Below, one piece after another: positions 25,357-32,389 of a stretch of 64,000 bases of DNA. Position 1 is the stretch's first letter, and each line of letters opens with the position of its first letter. The position numbers were made by a program, and so were the translations under genes. The DNA is from JANNVK01 sp031414415 (GTDB lineage Bacteria; Acidobacteriota; Blastocatellia; Pyrinomonadales; Pyrinomonadaceae), in assembly GCA_031414415.1 (NCBI GenBank), contig JANNVK010000107.1, positions 4,835 to 68,834 of the forward strand, in the 5' to 3' direction. The notes under the pieces are model-generated. The model worked only from the letters and a program-made list of their open reading frames with translations, was not told the origin of the DNA and did not search any database.

Positions 25357-26526
25357 ATGAAAACTCTTCATTTCGATTGTTTCGCAGGAGCGAGCGGAAA
25401 TATGATTCTCGGCGGTTTGGTATCTCTCGGAGTTGATAAAAACAAACTTGTTGAGCAGATAAAACTTTTAAATATTGGAAATTTTGAAATTGAATTTACG
25501 ACAGTCAACAAATGCGGCATTTCAGCAATTCACGCCAATGTAATAGTTCCTCAAGAGAACACACACAGACATTTACATACGATTGTAAAAATTATCGAAG
25601 ATTCGGGTTTGTCAGACAAAATTAAGGAACGTGCAATTCGGATTTTTACGAAATTAGCAGAAGCCGAAGCAAAAGTTCACGGAATGGAAATCGAGAAAGT
25701 TCATTTTCACGAAGTTGGTGCGATGGATGCGATTATTGATATTGTTGGTGCTTGTATTGGATTTGAAATGTTGGGAATCGAGCGATTTACTTGTTCGAAG
25801 ATTCATGTCGGAAGCGGTTTTGTGAATATAGAACACGGAAAATTTCCGATTCCGCCACCAGCCGTTGTTGAACTTTTGAAAGGCGTTCCAATTTATTCGA
25901 CTGAGATTATTGGTGAACTTTGCACGCCAACAGGTGCGGCGATAATAGTAATGTTATCAGATAGTTACAATAATGAACTTAATGTAACAACTGAGCAAAT
26001 TGGCTACGGTTCAGGAACTCGAGAATATGATAATTTTCCAAATGTGATTCGATTGATTGTTGGCGAATCTGCCCCAAAATTAACTACTGAAAACCTGTGT
26101 TTGATTGAAACAAATTTAGATGACACAACTCCGCAAGTTCTCGGTTTTGTGATGGAGAAATCGTTTGAGTTTGGTGCGTTGGATTGCTGGTTTACGCCGA
26201 TTCAAATGAAAAAAAATCGTCCGGCAACGATGATTTCTATTCTTTGTGAAGCAGAAAACCGACTAAAATTAACAGAGCTTTTGTATCTTGAAACCACAAC
26301 ATTAGGTGTGAGAATTCGCGATGTAGAACGTGAAATATTGGAACGCAAAATTGTAATGGTTAAAACGCAATTTGGTCACATTGATGTTAAAATCGCTTTT
26401 TTAGATGGCAAACAAGTTAATGCAATGCCGGAATTTGAGCAGATGAGGCGAATCGCGAATGAGCAAAATATTTCGCTTAAAATATTGAAGGAAGAAGTGT
26501 TACGAAAATTCAAGGAAATGAATTGA
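25357..26526 (+). CDS. larC: Nickel-pincer cofactor synthesis protein LarC, unsplit
   Basis: Inserts nickel into the pyridinium bis-thiocarboxylate cofactor of lactate racemase-type enzymes (CTP-dependent cyclometallase). 389 residues beginning MKTLHFDCFAGASGNM, with HRHLHTIVKII, VHFHEVGAMDAI and CTPTGAAI. In many bacteria larC needs a programmed frameshift to join LarC1 and LarC2. Here one continuous frame covers both halves (C-terminal half from about residue 270, ETNLDDTTPQVLGFVME). No larB, larE or larA is visible in the window. A longer frame starts at 25303 but is not supported. Confidence 0.9.
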   Translation: MKTLHFDCFAGASGNMILGGLVSLGVDKNKLVEQIKLLNIGNFEIEFTTVNKCGISAIHANVIVPQENTHRHLHTIVKIIEDSGLSDKIKERAIRIFTKLAEAEAKVHGMEIEKVHFHEVGAMDAIIDIVGACIGFEMLGIERFTCSKIHVGSGFVNIEHGKFPIPPPAVVELLKGVPIYSTEIIGELCTPTGAAIIVMLSDSYNNELNVTTEQIGYGSGTREYDNFPNVIRLIVGESAPKLTTENLCLIETNLDDTTPQVLGFVMEKSFEFGALDCWFTPIQMKKNRPATMISILCEAENRLKLTELLYLETTTLGVRIRDVEREILERKIVMVKTQFGHIDVKIAFLDGKQVNAMPEFEQMRRIANEQNISLKILKEEVLRKFKEMN

Positions 26527-26527
26527 A

Positions 26528-26851
26528 ATGAAATTTAGTTTTTTAGAAAGACCTCAGTTTACAAAAAAGCTCATAGATTATGTTGACCAAGATGATTATT
26601 TCGAGTTACAAGATTTTCTGTTAGAGCGTCCAGATTGGGGAGATGTAATTCCGCGTTTGTCGTATCCAGTTCGAAAAATTCGCTGGAAGATAAAAGGGAT
26701 TGGAAAACGTGGAGGAGCCAGAATTGTTTATTTTCTAGCAAAAAGCGATAGTTAAATTATATTTCTAGACATTTGGAAAAAAATGAAAAAGAAGATTTAG
26801 AAAAGAATGAGTATGAAAGTTTGTGTAATTTTTTGAAGGAGATTGGTTTAT
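26528..26851 (+). pseudogene. HigB/RelE-type toxin remnant (stop codon and frameshift)
   Basis: The first 75 codons (26528-26755) encode the N-terminal two thirds of a HigB-type mRNA interferase: FTKKLIDYVDQDDYFELQDF, then GDVIPRLSYPVRKIRWK and GKRGGARIVYFL. The frame stops with TAA at 26753. Beyond it, another frame (26770-26853) encodes the missing end, with KNEKEDLEKNEYESLCNFL as in intact toxins. A premature stop plus a shift near an A-run at 26777 therefore split the gene. The displaced tail ends in an ATGA overlap with the next gene, as in a coupled toxin-antitoxin operon. Confidence 0.7.
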
Positions 26852-27149
26852 GATTAGCGATTTATTAAAGAAAAGAATTAAAAATCAAGGTGGACGTGTT
26901 TTTGAAAGAGATTTTTTAAAAACAAAAAATTCACCTGAAAAAGCCTTTGCTATTTGCGTTGAAATAGACGATGAAGATTCTCTTGAAAGATTAAAAGTTT
27001 ATGAAGTCTCGCTTTCAAAAACTGATTACGTTGGGGTAATCGGCAAGCACGGAGAAAAATTAGTTTATCCTGCAAAGTGTTTTATTTATTTGGATTTAAC
27101 GCCTAAAATATCGCAACTTTTGGAACAAACTGTTGCTTTATCTTCATAA
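26850..27149 (+). CDS. Small protein of unknown function downstream of the toxin remnant
   Basis: A 99-residue protein (MISDLLKKRIKNQGGRVFER at the start, ending QTVALSS). It occupies the antitoxin position, its ATG overlapping the displaced end of the HigB-like tail (ATGA). However, it lacks a recognisable Xre helix-turn-helix, so it may be an unrelated gene or an unfamiliar antitoxin. It is predicted soluble with mixed alpha/beta character. AGGAG precedes the start. Confidence 0.6.
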   Translation: MISDLLKKRIKNQGGRVFERDFLKTKNSPEKAFAICVEIDDEDSLERLKVYEVSLSKTDYVGVIGKHGEKLVYPAKCFIYLDLTPKISQLLEQTVALSS

Positions 27150-27164
27150 GAAACTGAGGAATTT

Positions 27165-27734
27165 GTGGAAAAAAAAGTAAATCTTGAAAAAATCGAGCAA
27201 GGCATTCGTCTTGTGCTTGAAGGAATGGGCGAGAACGCAGATCGCGAGGGTTTGAAAGAAACTCCGCGACGTGTTGCGGAATTTTATCGCGAACTTACAG
27301 AAGGAATGTGGGAAGACGCAAGTGAACATATCAAAGCACTTCCGGGCGATTCGCATGACGAAATGGTGATTGTCAAAGACATTTCATTTTCGTCGATCTG
27401 CGAACATCATCTTGCTCCATTCACTGGAAAATGTCATATCGCATATATTCCGAACGGCGGAAGAATCGTTGGTTTGTCGAAACTTGCGAGAATTACAGAA
27501 GTTTTTGCGAAGCGTTTACAGGTTCAAGAACGCCTTACTCAGCAAATTGCCGATACGATTTTTGACAACCTCAAACCGCTTGGAGTGATGGTTGTGATGG
27601 AAGCTGAACATACGTGTATGACGATGCGAGGCGTAAAAAAGTCGGGTTCGAAAACAATAACTTCAGCAGTTTTAGGCGGTTTTCGCAAAGATCCGCGAAC
27701 TCGTGCAGAAGCAATGAGCTTAATTAAAGGATGA
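27165..27734 (+). CDS. folE: GTP cyclohydrolase I
   Basis: Converts GTP to 7,8-dihydroneopterin triphosphate, the first step toward folate and queuosine-type pterins. 189 residues with zinc ligands in CEHHLAPF and in HTCMTMRGV, and the core sequence ARITEVFAKRLQVQERLT. The start is GTG, with GAGGA 5 bases before it; no in-frame ATG fits. The gene ends inside a 7-bp word array that also supplies the start of the next gene. Confidence 0.95.
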   Translation: MEKKVNLEKIEQGIRLVLEGMGENADREGLKETPRRVAEFYRELTEGMWEDASEHIKALPGDSHDEMVIVKDISFSSICEHHLAPFTGKCHIAYIPNGGRIVGLSKLARITEVFAKRLQVQERLTQQIADTIFDNLKPLGVMVVMEAEHTCMTMRGVKKSGSKTITSAVLGGFRKDPRTRAEAMSLIKG

Positions 27735-27754
27735 AGGATGAGGAAAGAAGGATG
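27727..27754. repeat. 7-bp word array at the folE/M28 peptidase junction
   Basis: Four heptamers, three of them exactly AAGGATG (27727, 27734, 27748) and one AGGAAAG. The array contains the folE stop codon, purine-rich sequence that can act as ribosome site, and the likely ATG of the peptidase (27752). Confidence 0.75.
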
Positions 27755-29401
27755 AAAATAAAAACAATTTCAATCAGTTTAGTTATTATAACGATTTCGT
27801 TGTGTGTTTTTGCTCAAACAAAAGGAAAATATACCAATCTTTTTGATGAGCAAAAGATTAAAAATACTACAAGGTTTCTTGCGGATGACGGCTTTGAAGG
27901 TCGTGCACCTGGAACTCGTTCGGGTGAACTTTCCGCCAAGTTTATTGCTCTTCAACTTCAGCAACTCGGGATTAAACCTGCAAATAACGGTTCTTATTTT
28001 CAGCCGGTTTCTTTGGTTGCGATTAAAACTAATCCGAACACAATGCTCAATGTTGACGGGACAAATTACAAATTTGGCGATGACTTTGTTGGTTCGACTG
28101 GAGCTCAAACGGATAATATTTCGGTTGATGGCGAACTGGTTTTTGTCGGTTATGGAATTGATGCTCCTGAGCAAAAATGGAACGATTTCAAAGGTGACAA
28201 AATTGATTATCGTGGCAAAATTTTGGTGGCGATGGTCAATGATCCGCCGGCGACCGAAAAAGAACCGAATATGTTTGGCGGAAAGGCTTTAACTTATTAC
28301 GGACGGTGGGTTTATAAATTTGAACAAGCTGCTCGAATGGGAGCTGCCGGAATAATTTTGATTCACACACGCGATTCTGCTGGCTACGGTTGGAATGTTG
28401 TCCGCACATCAAATGGAAATTGGCGTTTTGATGTTGCACACACGCCCGAAGACAAAACGCCTGTTTTGAATTGGCGTTCGTGGATGACGGAAGATACGGC
28501 TCGTGCAATTTTCAAGCAATCGGGAAAGGATTTAGACGAATTACGCATTTCAGCACGCAGTCGAGATTTTAAACCCGTCAAACTCGGAATTAAAGCAAAA
28601 GTTGACGTAAAGTCTGAAATGAAACGAGTTAACTCAAATAACGTCGTCGGAATTTGGGACGGAAGCGACGCGAAATTAAAGGATCAAAACGTAATTTACA
28701 CGGCTCATTGGGATCATTTGGGAATGGGCGAAGCGAATCCGAGCGGCGATAATATTTACAACGGAGCGTTAGATAACGCATCGGGTTGTGCGTCAATTTT
28801 GGCGATTGCCGAGGCGATTACGAAACTTCCGAAAAAAGAACAACCGAAGCGTTCGCAGGTTTTTCTCTTTACAACTGCTGAAGAACAAGGTTTGCTCGGA
28901 GCAGAATGGTATGCCAAACATCCGATTTTTCCGCTCGAAAAAACCGCTGCAAATATCAATCACGACGGAGCAAATTTGTTTGGTTTAGTTACGGATTACG
29001 GTGCTTTGGGTGCGGAACGTTCGGACGATACTTGGAAAATTATCAACGAAATTTTGAAGGAACGCGGAATGACGTTTTCGCCCGACGATCAACCCGAACA
29101 AGGCTTCTTTTTCCGCTCAGACCATTTTCCTTTCGCAAAACAGGGCATTCCTGCTTTGAGCGTCAGAAGCGGCGATAATTATCTCGATAAGTCCATTGAT
29201 GCCAAGAAGATAGGCGAAGAATACAACGCGAAAAATTATCATCAGCCATCGGATAATTTCGACGAAAATTGGCGATTTGACGGCGTTGTGCAAAATTTGG
29301 AAGTAAGTTTAGCAATTGGTTTGAAAATTTCAAATATGGACAAAATGCCGAAATTCAAAAAAGATGACGAATTTGCGAAGGCTCAACCGAATAGAAAGTG
29401 A
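27752..29401 (+). CDS. Secreted M28-family zinc aminopeptidase
   Basis: A zinc exopeptidase acting outside the cytoplasmic membrane. With the ATG at 27752 the protein is 549 residues and starts directly with a signal peptide (MKIKTISISLVIITISLCVF). An ATG at 27731 overlapping the folE stop would add seven residues encoded by the word array. A PA-type insertion (about 135-290) precedes the M28 core: AHWDHLGMG, NGALDNASGCAS, FTTAEEQGLLGAEW, NHDGANLFG and the final metal ligand region YHQPSDNFD. All expected zinc ligands are present. The stop codon lies in a further 7-bp array. Confidence 0.9.
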   Translation: MKIKTISISLVIITISLCVFAQTKGKYTNLFDEQKIKNTTRFLADDGFEGRAPGTRSGELSAKFIALQLQQLGIKPANNGSYFQPVSLVAIKTNPNTMLNVDGTNYKFGDDFVGSTGAQTDNISVDGELVFVGYGIDAPEQKWNDFKGDKIDYRGKILVAMVNDPPATEKEPNMFGGKALTYYGRWVYKFEQAARMGAAGIILIHTRDSAGYGWNVVRTSNGNWRFDVAHTPEDKTPVLNWRSWMTEDTARAIFKQSGKDLDELRISARSRDFKPVKLGIKAKVDVKSEMKRVNSNNVVGIWDGSDAKLKDQNVIYTAHWDHLGMGEANPSGDNIYNGALDNASGCASILAIAEAITKLPKKEQPKRSQVFLFTTAEEQGLLGAEWYAKHPIFPLEKTAANINHDGANLFGLVTDYGALGAERSDDTWKIINEILKERGMTFSPDDQPEQGFFFRSDHFPFAKQGIPALSVRSGDNYLDKSIDAKKIGEEYNAKNYHQPSDNFDENWRFDGVVQNLEVSLAIGLKISNMDKMPKFKKDDEFAKAQPNRK

Positions 29402-29430
29402 AAAACTAAAAGTGAAAAGTGAAAAATATT
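29396..29430. repeat. 7-bp word array at the end of the M28 peptidase gene
   Basis: Five heptamers, three of them AAGTGAA (29396, 29410, 29417), cover the stop codon and the first 29 bases of the intergenic region. Confidence 0.65.
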
Positions 29431-29463
29431 AGAGGAAAGCAGAATTTAAGATTCAAATCTTGC

Positions 29464-29512
29464 TTCTGCTTTTCATTTTCCGCTTTCAATTTCGGCATTT
29501 TCCGTTTTGAGT
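29464..29512. repeat. 7-bp word array, opposite orientation, upstream of the Phd/VapC module
   Basis: Seven T-rich heptamers (for example TTTCATT, TTCCGCT) match, on the other strand, A-rich words like those of the array at 29396. Between the two arrays is a hairpin (AAAGCAGAA with TTCTGCTTT, about 29435-29472). The pair thus forms an inverted element of about 115 bp in the gap between the peptidase and the antitoxin gene. Confidence 0.6.
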
Positions 29513-29567
29513 TGGTTGAGCTGGTTAGCTAACTGTGAGACGATTATTAGCGTGGAGGGGAAAAAAG

Positions 29568-29816
29568 ATGACACAAGTTAATATTCACGATGCGAAAACT
29601 AATCTGAGCAAGTTGCTGGAGCTTGCGATGAGCGGCGAAGAAGTTGTGATTGCAAAAGCGGGAAAGGCAATGGTGAAGCTGGTTCCGGTTTTGGAAGCAA
29701 AAGAAGATTGGTTTGGAATGGATGAAAATAAAGGCTGGATTGCCGATGATTTCGATGAATTACCCGACGATATTATGGCGGCATTTTACGGAGAAAACGA
29801 TGAGAGTTTTGATTGA
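29568..29816 (+). CDS. Phd/YefM-family antitoxin
   Basis: An 82-residue antitoxin starting MTQVNIHDAKTNLSKLLELA, the DNA-binding Phd/YefM fold, followed by the EEVVIAKAGKAMVKLVP hairpin. The acidic C-terminus (DDFDELPDDIMAAF) binds and blocks the toxin. The ATG at 29568 is preceded by GGAGGGG; the longer frame from 29535 is not needed. It overlaps the toxin gene by 17 bases. Confidence 0.93.
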   Translation: MTQVNIHDAKTNLSKLLELAMSGEEVVIAKAGKAMVKLVPVLEAKEDWFGMDENKGWIADDFDELPDDIMAAFYGENDESFD

Positions 29817-30207
29817 TACTCATATTTTGTTATGGCTTTATCTCGAACCGAAACGTATTTCAACCGAAATAAAAGACTTTGTGCATGACAGAAAACGAAA
29901 TGAAATTTATGTATCTGACGTTTCAGGTTGGGAAATTTCGATAAAATACGGTGTTGGTAAATTGAAATTGCCCGAAATTCCCGAATTATTTGTGCCTGAC
30001 AGGATTCGCCGTGCAGGTTTTTTACCGTTACCGATTGAAAGTCGCCACGTTCTTCGGGTTCATAATCTGCCGCCGATTCACCGCGATCCGTTTGACCGAC
30101 TGCTTGTTTCTCAAGCACAAAGTGAAAATATGACGATTTTTACCACCGACAGAAATATTCCTAAATACGATGCGAAAGTTTTGGAATTTGAGAATTTTAG
30201 TTTGTGA
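29800..30207 (+). CDS. vapC: PIN-domain toxin VapC
   Basis: A 135-residue PIN-domain RNase toxin. Acidic metal-binding residues are visible in VLIDTHILLW (Asp), VSDVSGWEISIK (Glu), HRDPFDRLLVSQA (Asp) and TTDRNIPKYDA (Asp). The true start is the ATG at 29800 (MRVLIDTH); the longer frame from 29713 runs through the antitoxin gene. Together with the Phd-type antitoxin it forms an intact type II module. Confidence 0.93.
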   Translation: MRVLIDTHILLWLYLEPKRISTEIKDFVHDRKRNEIYVSDVSGWEISIKYGVGKLKLPEIPELFVPDRIRRAGFLPLPIESRHVLRVHNLPPIHRDPFDRLLVSQAQSENMTIFTTDRNIPKYDAKVLEFENFSL

Positions 30208-30348
30208 TACCCTGTTTCTACATTACAACGCCGATGCCTTGTGCATCTCGGAAATTTTTAATTTCAAAAATGAAGGTCTCAAATCAGAATATTTAACAAG
30301 TACTACTTATTAGCGAAAGTTCAATAGAATCGAAAACAGGAGAAAATT

Positions 30349-32316
30349 ATGCAAATTTTAATAAGAACATTTTTGATATTGTCTGCATTAACAACAATAT
30401 CTTTCGCCCAAACGTGGTCGCCTGAAATGCAGTTGAAAACTAAGGCAGTCGGTTCGCCAAACGTTTCGCCTGATGGCAAACAAATTGTTTACACGGTGAA
30501 CGAAACGGTGATGACCGCCGACAAAAGCGAGACGCTGACGCAGATTCATCTGGCGACAACAGACGGCAAAGATTCGTTTCAAATTACCTTTGGCGATAAG
30601 TCTTCAACCAATCCGAAATGGTCGCCCGATGGCAGCCAGATTGCCTTCACGTCGCCGCGTAAAGACAATAAATCCAACATTTACGTCATTCGTGCAAACG
30701 GCGGCGAGGCAGAAATGATTACCGATGTAAAGGCTTCTGTTACGGATTTTGATTGGTCGCCGGACGGAAAATCGTTTGCATTTTTGATGCCCGATCCAAA
30801 GACGGACGATGAAGAAAAGAATGACAAAGGTAAAAATGATTTTCGGTTTGTTGACGAAAATATCAAACAAACTCGGCTCTATTGGATTTCGCTTGCAAAG
30901 GACGCAAACGGCAAACGCGAGCCGAAAAAATTAACTTCGGAAAACTACAATGTTTCAAGTTTCAACATTTCGCCCGACGGCAACCGGATTGCATTTGCAC
31001 ACGTTAAGTCGCCTGTTGCCAACGATTGGACAACTTCCGATGTTTCGATTCTTGATATTGCAAGCGGAAAAATTTCGGCAATTGCCAAAACTGCGGCGGC
31101 TGAAACTTCGCCTGTTTTTTCGCCCGACGGAAACTTTATTGCGTTGAATATTTCCGACATTCCCGTGCGTTGGGCAGGTTATAGCGACATTAATATCTAT
31201 TCGCTTGCGGATAGTTCATTGAAAAAACTCGCGGCTTCGTTTGACGGACAGCCGAATATTGTCGGTTGGTCAGCAGACGGAAAAACGATTTATTTTACTG
31301 AAGCTAAAAAAACTGAAACGGGTTTTTATTCGATAGATGTTGCTGCAAGCAAAGTTTCTGAGGTCGGAAAAACAGTTGGTGTTTTCAATGTAACACTTAA
31401 TTCTACGGGAACAATGTTTGGTATGACGTGGCAAAATGCCGTGTTACCGCCCGAAGTTTACGTTTCCGGCGTGAATAATCTGTCGCCTGTTACAATTTCA
31501 AAAGTGAACGCAGATTTGGCTAAAATGCCGATGCCGAAAACTGAGGTTATCAAATGGAAAAGCACGGACGGACGAGAAATCGAAGGTCTTTTAACCTATC
31601 CGGTCGGCTATCAACCGGGACAAAAAGTTCCGATGATTTTGAATGTTCACGGTGGTCCGGCAGGCGTATTTAATCAAAGTTTTATCGGCGGACGCGGCGT
31701 TTATCCACTCGCGAGTTTTGCCGCAAAAGGCTATGCGGTTTTGCGACCTAATCCGCGTGGATCAAGCGGTTACGGCGTAGAATTTCGTCGGGCAAACATC
31801 AAAGATTGGGGCGGATTGGACTATCAAGATTTGATGACGGGCGTTGATACGGTAGTAAAAATGGGCGTGGCAGACGAAAATCGTCTCGGTGTGATGGGCT
31901 GGAGTTACGGCGGATATATGACCAGCACAATTGTTACCAAAACCAAGCGATTTAAGGTTGCATCTGCCGGAGCACCTGTTACGAATTTGATGAGTTTTAA
32001 TGGAACGGCTGATATTCCGGCGTTTATTCCCGATTATTTCGGCGGTCAATCTTGGGATAATATTGAAATTTACAAGCAACATTCCGCGATGTTTAACGTC
32101 AAAGGCGTAACCACTCCAACGATGATTCAACACGGCGACGCCGATGTTCGCGTGCCAATTTCGCAAGGATTTGAATTTTACAACGCTTTGAAATCACAAG
32201 GCGTTCCGACCAGAATGATCGTTTTGCCGCGACAACCGCACGGACCGACCGAGCCGAAAATGCAACTTGCCGCAATGCAAAGCAATCTGGATTGGTTTGA
32301 AAAATATTTGAAATAA
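30349..32316 (+). CDS. Secreted S9-family prolyl oligopeptidase/acylaminoacyl peptidase
   Basis: A 655-residue serine peptidase with a signal peptide (to about residue 20, ending SFAQ). A seven-bladed TolB/WD40-like propeller (repeated SPDGKQIVY/SPDGSQIAF/SPDGNRIAF units, residues 35-390) gates the active site. The C-terminal alpha/beta-hydrolase domain has the nucleophile elbow GWSYGGY, Asp in HGDADVRVP and His in RQPHGPTEP. It cleaves short peptides, probably outside the membrane. AGGAG precedes the ATG. Confidence 0.93.
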   Translation: MQILIRTFLILSALTTISFAQTWSPEMQLKTKAVGSPNVSPDGKQIVYTVNETVMTADKSETLTQIHLATTDGKDSFQITFGDKSSTNPKWSPDGSQIAFTSPRKDNKSNIYVIRANGGEAEMITDVKASVTDFDWSPDGKSFAFLMPDPKTDDEEKNDKGKNDFRFVDENIKQTRLYWISLAKDANGKREPKKLTSENYNVSSFNISPDGNRIAFAHVKSPVANDWTTSDVSILDIASGKISAIAKTAAAETSPVFSPDGNFIALNISDIPVRWAGYSDINIYSLADSSLKKLAASFDGQPNIVGWSADGKTIYFTEAKKTETGFYSIDVAASKVSEVGKTVGVFNVTLNSTGTMFGMTWQNAVLPPEVYVSGVNNLSPVTISKVNADLAKMPMPKTEVIKWKSTDGREIEGLLTYPVGYQPGQKVPMILNVHGGPAGVFNQSFIGGRGVYPLASFAAKGYAVLRPNPRGSSGYGVEFRRANIKDWGGLDYQDLMTGVDTVVKMGVADENRLGVMGWSYGGYMTSTIVTKTKRFKVASAGAPVTNLMSFNGTADIPAFIPDYFGGQSWDNIEIYKQHSAMFNVKGVTTPTMIQHGDADVRVPISQGFEFYNALKSQGVPTRMIVLPRQPHGPTEPKMQLAAMQSNLDWFEKYLK

Positions 32317-32325
32317 ACGGTTTTT

Positions 32326-32360
32326 AATTGTCAATGGTTAATTGTTAATTGTAAATGGTT
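32326..32360. repeat. 7-bp word array between the S9 peptidase and metG
   Basis: Five heptamers of type AATKGTN (AATGGTT twice, AATTGTT, AATTGTA, AATTGTC). They are followed to about 32380 by a partial inverse copy (CAATTGACCATT), so a long imperfect hairpin can form just upstream of the metG start. Confidence 0.7.
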
Positions 32361-32389
32361 TATAATTGGCAATTGACCATTTTTATCTT

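Noticed and set aside
29713..29799. Longer VapC start inside the antitoxin
   Set aside because: The extra residues are the antitoxin gene in another frame; PIN domains start with the MRVLIDTH strand.
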